Assembly: GCF_034424525.1 (NCBI RefSeq)
Contig: NZ_CP139979.1
Coordinates: 4,549,501-4,613,500, forward strand
Source of the DNA: Sphingobium yanoikuyae
GTDB taxonomy: Bacteria > Pseudomonadota > Alphaproteobacteria > Sphingomonadales > Sphingomonadaceae
Direction of reading: 5' to 3'
Length of the DNA: 64,000 bases
Part shown: positions 27,061 through 35,322 of the stretch, piece after piece
Layout of the letters: each line of letters begins with the position of its first letter
Numbering within the stretch: position 1 is the first letter of the stretch
Made by a program: the position numbers and the translations under genes
The notes under the pieces: generated by a model
Databases searched by the model: none
Seen by the model: the letters and a program-made list of their open reading frames with translations, nothing else
Told to the model about the DNA's origin: nothing

Positions 27061-28352
27061 CCGTGCGTGCCTTCATCCTGGGCGCCAGTCTCCTGGCACT
27101 TGCCGCCTGCGGGCGCAGCCAGCCTGGCCTTGACCAGACCGGCGACCGGCCGGATCTGCCCGATCAGCGCCAGACATTGCTGCCGCCGATGAAAATCGCG
27201 ACGCCCGCTGGCTGGGGGAATGAAAAGTCGACGGCACCGGCCGGCTTTAGCGTGACGGCCTTTGCCACGGGGCTCGCCATTCCGCGCCAGATGCTGGTGC
27301 TGCCCAATGGCGACATTCTGGTGGCGGAAGGGTCAGGGGGATCGGCCCCCGCCCTGCGGCCCAAGGATGTCATCGCGACCCAGATCAAGGCCATGGGGAA
27401 GACATCGGTAAAGGGTGGCAATCGCATCACCCTGCTGCGCGATGCCGATGGCGATGGCCGCGCCGAATTGCGCAGTACGCTCATCACCGGATTGAATGCA
27501 CCCTATGGCCTCGCCCTGGTCGAGGGCCAGCTCTATGTCGCGACACAGGACGCGCTGCTGCGCTTTCCCTATCGCGAGGGCGAAACGCGCATCACCATAC
27601 CGGGCGTTGAGGTGACCAGATTGCCCTCGCGCATCAATCATCACTGGACCAAGTCGCTGGCAGCTGGCCCGGACGGATCGAAACTCTACGTCGGTATCGG
27701 CTCCAACAGCAATGTCGGCGAACGCGGCATGGCGGTGGAGGAAGATCGCGCCGTCATCTGGGAGGTTGATCGCCAGTCCGGCATGCATCGCACCTATGCC
27801 TCGGGCATCCGCAATCCGACAGCCCTTGCAGTTGAGCCGCAGACGCGCCGGCTCTGGGCCGTGGTGAACGAACGCGATGAGCTCGGACCGCAACTGGTGC
27901 CCGATTATATGACTGCGGTTCGCCCCGGGGCCTTTTATGGCTGGCCCTACAGCTATTGGGGACAGAATGTCGATCCGCGGGTGCATCCTCAGAATGCCGA
28001 TATGGTGCGACGCGCGATCCGGCCCGATTATGCCCTGGGATCCCATGTCGCGGCACTCGGTATCAGCTTTGTAACAAGCCCCGGTCTTGGCCCCACCTAT
28101 GCGCAGGGCGCCTTCGTCGGGGAGCATGGCAGCTGGAACAGGCAGGATCTCGCCGGCTATAAAGTGGTCTTCATTCCCTTCGCCAATGGGCGGCCGACCG
28201 GTAAGCCCCAGGATTTCCTGACCGGGTTCATCAAGGATGGACATGCCCGCGGACGGCCGGTGGGCGTGAGCTATGATCTGGTCCATGGCGCGCTCCTGGT
28301 CGCCGATGATCTATCCAACAGCGTCTGGCGGATAGCCCCAACCCGTCGCTGA
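27057..28352 (+). CDS. PQQ-type sorbosone/aldose dehydrogenase-like lipoprotein
   Basis: 431 residues. The signal ends in LLALAAC (lipobox), so it is membrane-anchored in the periplasm. The six-bladed propeller repeats of the soluble glucose dehydrogenase/sorbosone dehydrogenase family are seen: RQMLVLPNGDILVAEG, GLNAPYGLALVEGQLYVA, ASGIRNPTALAVEPQTRRLWAVVNERDELG, GWPYSYWGQNVDPRV and GEHGSWNR. Members oxidise aldoses or sorbosone using PQQ. Electrons could go to the triheme cytochrome and caa3 oxidase encoded divergently. It is coupled to the DUF2231 gene. Confidence 0.85.
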   Translation: MTVRAFILGASLLALAACGRSQPGLDQTGDRPDLPDQRQTLLPPMKIATPAGWGNEKSTAPAGFSVTAFATGLAIPRQMLVLPNGDILVAEGSGGSAPALRPKDVIATQIKAMGKTSVKGGNRITLLRDADGDGRAELRSTLITGLNAPYGLALVEGQLYVATQDALLRFPYREGETRITIPGVEVTRLPSRINHHWTKSLAAGPDGSKLYVGIGSNSNVGERGMAVEEDRAVIWEVDRQSGMHRTYASGIRNPTALAVEPQTRRLWAVVNERDELGPQLVPDYMTAVRPGAFYGWPYSYWGQNVDPRVHPQNADMVRRAIRPDYALGSHVAALGISFVTSPGLGPTYAQGAFVGEHGSWNRQDLAGYKVVFIPFANGRPTGKPQDFLTGFIKDGHARGRPVGVSYDLVHGALLVADDLSNSVWRIAPTRR

Positions 28353-28380
28353 CATGAGGCAGAGGGCAAGGAGAGAGAAA

Positions 28381-28620
28381 ATGGAGAAACGACAGGAAGA
28401 CGGCGAAACGGTGACCCATCTGTCGAAAGTCGAGGCACGCAGCGGATCGCGTACCACCGTGACCCGCTCCATATTGGTGACAAGCCTCGCGCTCGTCATT
28501 GCGGTTCTGCTCATTGTGGTTGCGATCGGCTATTTCAGGGCCGACAAGACCGGCGCGGATGAGGTTAACAGCGATAACCGCGCAGGATCGGCCGCCCCCA
28601 GGACTGAAGCCGTCGAGTAA
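28381..28620 (+). CDS. small single-pass membrane protein
   Basis: 79 residues from the ATG with AAGGAGAG 6 bases upstream. A charged cytoplasmic part with a TVTHLSKVEARSGSRTTVTRS stretch is followed by one helix (ILVTSLALVIAVLLIVVAIGYF) and a short charged tail. No family is recognised. It lies 28 bases after the dehydrogenase gene and is likely in the same operon. Confidence 0.6.
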   Translation: MEKRQEDGETVTHLSKVEARSGSRTTVTRSILVTSLALVIAVLLIVVAIGYFRADKTGADEVNSDNRAGSAAPRTEAVE

Positions 28621-28640
28621 TAGCGGCAATATCAGGTTAA

Positions 28641-31601
28641 ATGCGCCAAGTGGATGGAAAGAACGCCGTCGTGCGCGGTGACAGGATGGCGAAGTCCGTC
28701 TATCCCCAAGTCATGGCCTCCATTTTTTCTCCGGCGCCCACGCACGCGGATTCGCTCAGAACACGGATAGCCTCTTTCCCGTGGGAGAAAACGGCACTGG
28801 GAGCCAAGGCCGGCTGGCCAATTTCGCTGCGGACCACGGTCGAGCTCGCGCTCGCCTCGGATTTTCCGATGTTCATCATGTGGGGGGAGGCGCAGATATT
28901 CCTCTACAATGATGCCTATGCGCCCTTTTTGGGAGCTCGTCACCCCGCAGCACTTGGCCAATCGATGTGCGATGTCTGGCCCGAGATCTGGTCCGAGCTC
29001 TCGCCCCTGATCGATAGAGCCCTTGGCGGCGAGACGGTTTCGGTCGAGGACATGCACCTCGTCATGACCCGCAATGGTGATGCCGAGGATACATGGTGGA
29101 CCTTCTGCTACAGTCCGTTGCGCGACGACGCAGGCGATATCATCGGCGTGCTCGATATCGCGGTGGATGTGACGCAGAAGTTTACGGACGCCCGCAGGAT
29201 CGAGGAAAAACGGGCAAGGCTGGAGAAAAGCGAAGCGCGTTTCAGCGCATTGGTAAGCGCGACCTCGGACGCAATCTATCAGATGAGCGCCGACTGGCAG
29301 GAAATGCGCCACCTCGACGGACGTGGTTTCCTCGTCGACACGCAAGCACCATCTGTTCGCTGGCTTGAACTCTATGTTCCAACGGATGACCATTCCATCG
29401 TGATGGACGCGATCGCCCGCGCCATCGAAGCCAGGTCCCCCTTCATGCTGGAGCATCGCGTACGTCAGGCTGATGGCACCATCGGCTGGACAGCGTCCCG
29501 CGCCGTCCCCATCCTCGACGATGACGGCAATATCCTTGAGTGGTTCGGCACGGCCACCGATGTAACGGCCTCGCATCTTTCGCGCGAAGCTCTGGCCACA
29601 AGCCGGGAAAAGCTGGAACTCGCGACACGCGCGGCCCGCCTTGGTCAGTTCGACTATTGGCCGCAAACCGGACAGCTTGAATGGGACGATCGCTGTCGTG
29701 CCCTTTTTGGCCTGCATCCCGGTGCCCCCGTCAGCTATGAAACCGCCTTTCTGGCGGGCCTGCATCCCGAGGATCGCGAAGGGGCCGACGCAGCGGTGCG
29801 CGCCGCGCTCGATCCGGCCGGCAGCGGCATTTTCGACACCGAGTATCGGACCGTCGGGATCGAGGATGGGGTCGAACGACATATCCATGCTCAGGGCCTG
29901 GCGATGTTCGAGGGCCAGGCCCCGATTCGCCTTATCGGTACCGTGCAGGACGTCACGGCCGATCGCCAGGCGCAGGCCAGTTTGCGGGAGGTCGAGGAGC
30001 GGCTGCGTCTTGCCGGACGGGCTACCAATGATGCGGTATGGGACTGGAACTTCAGCGACGATCATGTGACCTGGAACATCGCCCTTGAGCATGCCTATGG
30101 GCACAGGCTCGAAGATGTCGAACCGACCGGCGAGTGGTGGCTGGACCATATCCACCCGGATGACCGGCAGCGGATCAATGACAGCATCCACGCGGTGATC
30201 GATGGTAAGGGGACTGACTGGACTGACGAATATCGCTTCGCACGCGGCGACGGCAGCTATGCCGATGTGCTTGATCGCGGCTATGTTCTGCGTACGCCTG
30301 CCGGCGAGCCGCTGCGTATGGTCGGCGCGATGCAGGACATGTCAGCTCGCAAGGCTGTCGAGCGCCAGCTTGAGGAGGATCGTCGCAGGCTCATCGAGGA
30401 GGTCGAGACCAAGACGGCCGAGCGCGACAGGGCTGAGGACGCCCTGCGCCAGTCGCAGAAGATGGAAGCGGTCGGCCAGCTGACTGGTGGCCTTGCCCAT
30501 GATTTCAACAATCTGCTGACGGGTATTTCCGGCGCCCTGGAAATGATGCAGATACGCATAGCGCAGGGCCGGGTCGGCGAGATCGACAAATATTCTGTCG
30601 CAGCCCAGGGCGCCGTGCGCCGCGCCGCTGCGCTCACCCACCGCCTGCTCGCCTTCTCCCGCAGGCAGACGCTCGATCCCAAACCGGTCAATTCCAATCG
30701 GCTGATATTCGATCTGGAAGAACTCATCCGGCGCACGGTTGGGCCGCAGATCGAGGTTGAGACCGTGGGCAAGGCCGGCATCTGGACCACCCTGGTCGAT
30801 CCCAATCAGCTTGAAAATGCGCTGCTCAACCTCTGCATCAACGCGCGCGATGCGATGCCAGATGGCGGGCGCATCACGATCGAGACCGCAAACAAATGGC
30901 TGGACGACGCAGCAGCGCGCGAGCGCGATCTGGAACCGGGCCAATATGTCTCGATCTGCGTGACAGACACCGGCACGGGCATGACGCCAGAGGTGATTTC
31001 CCGCGCCTTCGATCCCTTTTTCACGACCAAGCCGCTGGGCGAAGGCACTGGCCTTGGCCTATCGATGATCTATGGATTCGCACGTCAGTCCGGCGGCCAT
31101 GTGCGGATCTATAGCGAGGTCGGGACGGGTACGACCATGTGCCTCTATCTGCCCCGCCACTTCATGGAAGACGAGGAAAGCGAGGACGCGTCAGTCATTC
31201 CATCGCTGAGTGAGCAGGCGGCCAGCAATGAATCACGACGCGGTACGATCCTGGTGGTCGATGATGAGCCCACGGTTCGGCTCCTCGTTGTCGAGATAGC
31301 GCAGGAACTGGGCTATGATGTGCAGGAAGCGATGGACGGCCCAGGCGCCATGCGGCTGTTGCAAAATGGCGTGGCAATCGACCTGCTGATCACGGATGTG
31401 GGCTTGCCCGGCGGGATGAACGGTCGACAGGTTGCCGATGCCGCACTCAGCCTCCTGCCGGAGCTCAAGGTCCTGTTCATTACCGGCTATGCTGAAAATG
31501 CCGTCATCGGCAATGGCCAGCTCGCGCCCAATATGGCGCTCGTCACCAAGCCGTTCGCGATGGACGCATTGGCAAAGCGGATTGGCGATATGCTGCCCTG
31601 A
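28641..31601 (+). CDS. hybrid sensor histidine kinase with multiple PAS domains and receiver
   Basis: 986 residues. Four PAS-like units occupy roughly residues 60-180, 195-310, 325-450 and 450-575, separated by the usual PAC ends (GTATDVTAS, GTVQDVTAD, GAMQDMSAR). A coiled coil then leads to a HisKA domain with phospho-acceptor His620 (GGLAHDFNNLL). An HATPase domain follows (NLCINARDAMPDGG, DTGTGMTPEV, GTGLGLSMIYGFA). The C-terminal receiver has its phospho-acceptor Asp near 918 (LLITDVGLPGG). No membrane segment is seen, so it is a soluble sensor. The start is uncertain because no strong Shine-Dalgarno sequence precedes any ATG. The target response is unknown. Confidence 0.9.
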   Translation: MRQVDGKNAVVRGDRMAKSVYPQVMASIFSPAPTHADSLRTRIASFPWEKTALGAKAGWPISLRTTVELALASDFPMFIMWGEAQIFLYNDAYAPFLGARHPAALGQSMCDVWPEIWSELSPLIDRALGGETVSVEDMHLVMTRNGDAEDTWWTFCYSPLRDDAGDIIGVLDIAVDVTQKFTDARRIEEKRARLEKSEARFSALVSATSDAIYQMSADWQEMRHLDGRGFLVDTQAPSVRWLELYVPTDDHSIVMDAIARAIEARSPFMLEHRVRQADGTIGWTASRAVPILDDDGNILEWFGTATDVTASHLSREALATSREKLELATRAARLGQFDYWPQTGQLEWDDRCRALFGLHPGAPVSYETAFLAGLHPEDREGADAAVRAALDPAGSGIFDTEYRTVGIEDGVERHIHAQGLAMFEGQAPIRLIGTVQDVTADRQAQASLREVEERLRLAGRATNDAVWDWNFSDDHVTWNIALEHAYGHRLEDVEPTGEWWLDHIHPDDRQRINDSIHAVIDGKGTDWTDEYRFARGDGSYADVLDRGYVLRTPAGEPLRMVGAMQDMSARKAVERQLEEDRRRLIEEVETKTAERDRAEDALRQSQKMEAVGQLTGGLAHDFNNLLTGISGALEMMQIRIAQGRVGEIDKYSVAAQGAVRRAAALTHRLLAFSRRQTLDPKPVNSNRLIFDLEELIRRTVGPQIEVETVGKAGIWTTLVDPNQLENALLNLCINARDAMPDGGRITIETANKWLDDAAARERDLEPGQYVSICVTDTGTGMTPEVISRAFDPFFTTKPLGEGTGLGLSMIYGFARQSGGHVRIYSEVGTGTTMCLYLPRHFMEDEESEDASVIPSLSEQAASNESRRGTILVVDDEPTVRLLVVEIAQELGYDVQEAMDGPGAMRLLQNGVAIDLLITDVGLPGGMNGRQVADAALSLLPELKVLFITGYAENAVIGNGQLAPNMALVTKPFAMDALAKRIGDMLP

Positions 31602-31784
31602 TCCCGCGAGGCGGCAATCGACCGAGCACTGCGCCGCCTCCAATATCAAGAGATCGTCAATCTTGCGGTACGACCGGCGGTCGGCCTGACAAGATTTTGC
31701 GGCTGAGTTTCAGGCAAGGCTTCAGGCCGCGACGGATCATGTACGGGGTCTTCCGCGTTCATGGGGCAAGCAAAAAGGACAGAG

Positions 31785-34031
31785 ATGATGCTTGCCAACG
31801 CCCGCCGTGAAATCCTGACCCGCCCGATCTTCTCCCTCGTCGAGGCAGCCCTGCCCGCCCTTTCCGCTACGGAGAGCGAAGCGATCGAGGCTGGCAACAG
31901 CTGGTGGGACGCGGCCCTGTTTACCGGCAATCCGGATTGGGATCAGCTCCTTGCCGTGCCGCCCGCCAGGCTCACCGACGCGGAGCAGGCCTTCATGAAT
32001 GGCCCTCTCGAACAGCTGTGCGGCATGATCGACGACTGGCGCATGACTTGGGAAACGCACGACCTGTCGCAGGAAGCCTGGGACTTTCTCAAGCAGGAAA
32101 AATTCTTCGGCATCATCATTCCCGAGGAACATGGCGGCCTTGGTTTTTCCAATTTCGCCCATAGCGAGATTGTCCGCAAGATCGCGACCCGATCCGTGTC
32201 CGCGGCCGTCACCGCGATGGTCCCCAACAGCCTGGGGCCGGGCGAACTCATCCTGCGCTTTGGAACCAAGGAACAACAGCACCACTGGCTGCCGCGGCTG
32301 GCGGATGGTCGCGAAATTCCTGCCTTTGGCCTGACCAGCCCGGAAGCCGGCTCCGATGCGGCGGCGATGATCGACGAAGGGGTCGTCTGCAAGGGTCAGT
32401 GGGACGGCGAGGAGGTGGTGGGCATCCGCCTCAACTGGCGCAAGCGCTATATCACCCTGGGTCCGGTCGCGACCTTGCTGGGCCTCGCCTTCAAGCTGCG
32501 CGATCCCGACCATCTGCTGGGCGGGCAGGAGGAGATCGGGATCACGGTCGCGCTGGTGCCTACCGACCTGCCCGGCGTGTCGATCGGGCGCCGGCATATC
32601 CCCTCGATGCAGAGTTTCCAGAACGGCCCCAATGAGGGCCATGACGTGTTCATCCCGCTCGACAACATCATCGGCGGCCCGGATCGCGTCGGCCAGGGAT
32701 GGAAAATGTTGATGAGCGCGCTGGCGGCCGGCCGCGGCATTTCCCTGCCCTCCCTGTCTGCCGCCGCCGGCGCCTTCGCTGCCCATACGACCGGTGCCTA
32801 TGCGCGGGTCCGCTCCCAGTTCAACCTGCCGATCGGCAAGTTCGAAGGGATACAGGAGCGGCTGGCGCGGATCGCGGCCAATGCCTATCTGCTCGATGGC
32901 GCCCGCCGCCTGACCTGCGCGGGGCTCGATCAGGGCAACCACCCCGCCGTCATTTCCTCGATCCTCAAGCTGCACGCGACCGAGCGCATGCGGACCGTCA
33001 TCAACGACGCGATGGACGTGCATGGCGGCAAGGGCGTGATCGACGGGCCCAATAATTATCTGGGTAACCAGTATCGCGCGATCCCGGTCGGCATCACGGT
33101 CGAGGGCGCCAATATCCTCACCCGCAGCCTGATGGTATTCGGCCAGGGCGCGATCCGCTCCCACCCCTATCTGCTCAAGGAGATCCGCGCGGTCGCAGAT
33201 GCCAATCGCGGGCGGGCGCTGGCGCAGTTCGACGATGTGCTGTGGAAGCATGTCGGCCACGCGCTCAAGACCGCGATCCGCGCTTTCGCGCGCAACTGGA
33301 CCGGCGGCCTGTTTGCGCCGGCGCCCAAGGCCGGGCGCGCGACCCGCTATTATCGCCAGATGAGCCGCTATGCGGCGGCCTTTGCGTTCATATCCGACAT
33401 TGCCTTCCTGACGCTAGGCGGTGAGCTCAAGCGGCGGGAACTCCTCTCTGCCCGGCTGGGCGACATACTGTCCGAACTCTATCTTCTTTCCGGCGCCCTC
33501 AAGCGGTGGGAGGATGAAGGGCGACAGGATGATGACCTTCCCCTGCTCGCCTGGTGCATGGACAGCGGCTTCGCGACGATCGAACAAAGGTTCGTCGAGA
33601 TCATCGAGAATTTCCCCGCGCGGCCCGTGGGCTGGATGCTGCGCCTGTTCATCCTCCCCTTTGGCCGCCGTCGCCATGGCCCGACCGACCGGACCATCCG
33701 TCAGTGCGCGCAGATCATCCTGGAACCCTGCCCAGCGCGCGAACGGCTGATCGACAATGTGTTCATCGGCGGCCCGGAAGAACCCGTCGCCCGCCTGACC
33801 GAAGCCTTTCGCCTGATGGTCGACACCCAGCCGATCCATGACCGGCTGCGCAAGGCGCGGATCAAGGATTGGGCCAAGGCGCGCGAGCGCGGCCTGCTGT
33901 CGAGCGCAGAACTGGCGCAGCTTGAAGAGGCCGATCGCGCGGTCGCGGACGTCATCGCCGTGGATGATTTTGCACCCGAGGAGCTGCGGCGCAATCCCGC
34001 TGCATCGGACCTGGCACAGGCCGCCGAATGA
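31785..34031 (+). CDS. fadE: acyl-CoA dehydrogenase (FadE type)
   Basis: 748 residues from the ATG with AAAGGA 6 bases upstream; an earlier ATG at 31761 lacks one. The long FadE architecture is present: an N-terminal extension, an acyl-CoA dehydrogenase core (EEHGGLGFSNFAHSEIV, FGLTSPEAGSDAA, GRGISLPSLSAAAG, DVHGGKGVIDGPNN, GITVEGANILTRSL) and a large C-terminal domain of about 280 residues. It introduces the first double bond in fatty-acyl-CoA using FAD. It heads an operon of beta-oxidation genes, with the thiolase gene overlapping by ATGA. Confidence 0.93.
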   Translation: MMLANARREILTRPIFSLVEAALPALSATESEAIEAGNSWWDAALFTGNPDWDQLLAVPPARLTDAEQAFMNGPLEQLCGMIDDWRMTWETHDLSQEAWDFLKQEKFFGIIIPEEHGGLGFSNFAHSEIVRKIATRSVSAAVTAMVPNSLGPGELILRFGTKEQQHHWLPRLADGREIPAFGLTSPEAGSDAAAMIDEGVVCKGQWDGEEVVGIRLNWRKRYITLGPVATLLGLAFKLRDPDHLLGGQEEIGITVALVPTDLPGVSIGRRHIPSMQSFQNGPNEGHDVFIPLDNIIGGPDRVGQGWKMLMSALAAGRGISLPSLSAAAGAFAAHTTGAYARVRSQFNLPIGKFEGIQERLARIAANAYLLDGARRLTCAGLDQGNHPAVISSILKLHATERMRTVINDAMDVHGGKGVIDGPNNYLGNQYRAIPVGITVEGANILTRSLMVFGQGAIRSHPYLLKEIRAVADANRGRALAQFDDVLWKHVGHALKTAIRAFARNWTGGLFAPAPKAGRATRYYRQMSRYAAAFAFISDIAFLTLGGELKRRELLSARLGDILSELYLLSGALKRWEDEGRQDDDLPLLAWCMDSGFATIEQRFVEIIENFPARPVGWMLRLFILPFGRRRHGPTDRTIRQCAQIILEPCPARERLIDNVFIGGPEEPVARLTEAFRLMVDTQPIHDRLRKARIKDWAKARERGLLSSAELAQLEEADRAVADVIAVDDFAPEELRRNPAASDLAQAAE

Positions 34032-35314
34032 GCCGGCCGGTCTATATTGTCGATGGCGCCCGCACACCGTTTCTCAAAGCGCGCGGCGGCCCCGGCCCGT
34101 TCACGCCTGTTGACCTGGCGGTACAATGTGGGCGCCCCCTCCTGCTAAGGCAGAAATTTGCCCCCGCGGATTTCGATCAGGTCATATTGGGGTGCGTCAA
34201 CGTCATCGCCGATGAAGCCAATCCGGCGCGCGTCGCTGCCCTGCGTCTGGGCTGCGGGACGCAGACGACCGCCTTTACCGTTCAGATCAATTGCGGTTCG
34301 GGCATGCAGTCGATGGACACCGCCTACCGCTATATCGCCGATGGCGGCAGCGACCTCATCCTGGCCGGCGGTGCCGAAGCGCTCAGTCACGCCCCGCTCG
34401 TGTTTCGCCAGGATGCCGTCCAATGGTTCGCCGCGATGCAGGGCGACAAGACCAGCCCCTTGGCCTCGCTGAAAGCGGCCAGCGGATTTCGTCCCGACTT
34501 CCTCAAGCCCATCATCGGACTGGAACGCGGCCTCACTGATCCCATCACCGATCTTGGCATGGGCCAGACCGCCGAAATATTGGCGCACCTCTTCTCCATA
34601 TCGAGGGCGGAGGCGGACGCTTATGCCGTCGAAAGCCACAAGCGTCTTGCCAGGGCGCAGTCGGAGGGATGGCTGGAGGGGGAACTTCTTCCTGCTTTTG
34701 CCAGGGATGGAACCGTATATTCCCAGGATGATGGGGTGCGGCCCGACAGCAGCACAGAAAAGCTCGCGACGCTGAAGCCGGTTTTCGAGCGCCCTTATGG
34801 GAAGGTCACTGCGGGCAATAGTTCGCAGATCAGCGACGGCTCCTGCTGGACCATCCTCGCCTCGCAAGAGGCGGTCGAGCGCCATGGCCTTATGCCCCGT
34901 GCGCGGATCGTCGACAGCCAGTGGTCGGCGCTTGATCCAGCCATCATGGGCCTGGGTCCGGTGCTCGCCTCGACGGCACTCCTCAAGCGCAACGGTCATG
35001 GATTGGCGGACATCGACCTGTGGGAATTGAATGAAGCCTTCGCTGCACAGGTGCTGGCATGTCTTGCGGCATGGGAGGACGAAGCATTCTGTCGCACCAT
35101 ATTGGGCCTTGAGGGGGCGGCCGGGCGCATCGATCCCTCGCGCCTCAATGTCGATGGCGGCGCGATTTCCCTTGGGCACCCCGTGGGCACGAGTGGCACG
35201 CGGATCGCACTGCATCTGGTGCAGGCGATGGAGCGGCTCGGGCTGAGGCGCGGCATCGCCACCGAATGTATTGGCGGCGGCCAGGGCGGCGCCATGTTGA
35301 TCGAACGGCTGTGA
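34028..35314 (+). CDS. fadI: acetyl-CoA C-acyltransferase (thiolase)
   Basis: 428 residues, of FadI-like length. The catalytic Cys sits in NCGSGMQSMDTAY, the His in GGAISLGHPVGTSGTRI, and the second Cys in the terminal CIGGGQGGAML. It cleaves 3-ketoacyl-CoA to acetyl-CoA and a shortened acyl-CoA, the last step of each beta-oxidation round. It overlaps the acyl-CoA dehydrogenase gene by 4 bases and is followed 8 bases later by the FadJ-type gene, so substrate can pass between coexpressed enzymes. Assignment to FadI rather than FadA rests on length and operon context. Confidence 0.92.
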   Translation: MSRPVYIVDGARTPFLKARGGPGPFTPVDLAVQCGRPLLLRQKFAPADFDQVILGCVNVIADEANPARVAALRLGCGTQTTAFTVQINCGSGMQSMDTAYRYIADGGSDLILAGGAEALSHAPLVFRQDAVQWFAAMQGDKTSPLASLKAASGFRPDFLKPIIGLERGLTDPITDLGMGQTAEILAHLFSISRAEADAYAVESHKRLARAQSEGWLEGELLPAFARDGTVYSQDDGVRPDSSTEKLATLKPVFERPYGKVTAGNSSQISDGSCWTILASQEAVERHGLMPRARIVDSQWSALDPAIMGLGPVLASTALLKRNGHGLADIDLWELNEAFAAQVLACLAAWEDEAFCRTILGLEGAAGRIDPSRLNVDGGAISLGHPVGTSGTRIALHLVQAMERLGLRRGIATECIGGGQGGAMLIERL

Positions 35315-35322
35315 AGGAGGCC

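Noticed and set aside
28632..30191. 519-residue antisense frame over the PAS kinase
   Set aside because: It mirrors the kinase codon phase and shows no recognisable motif; the plus-strand protein has four PAS domains.
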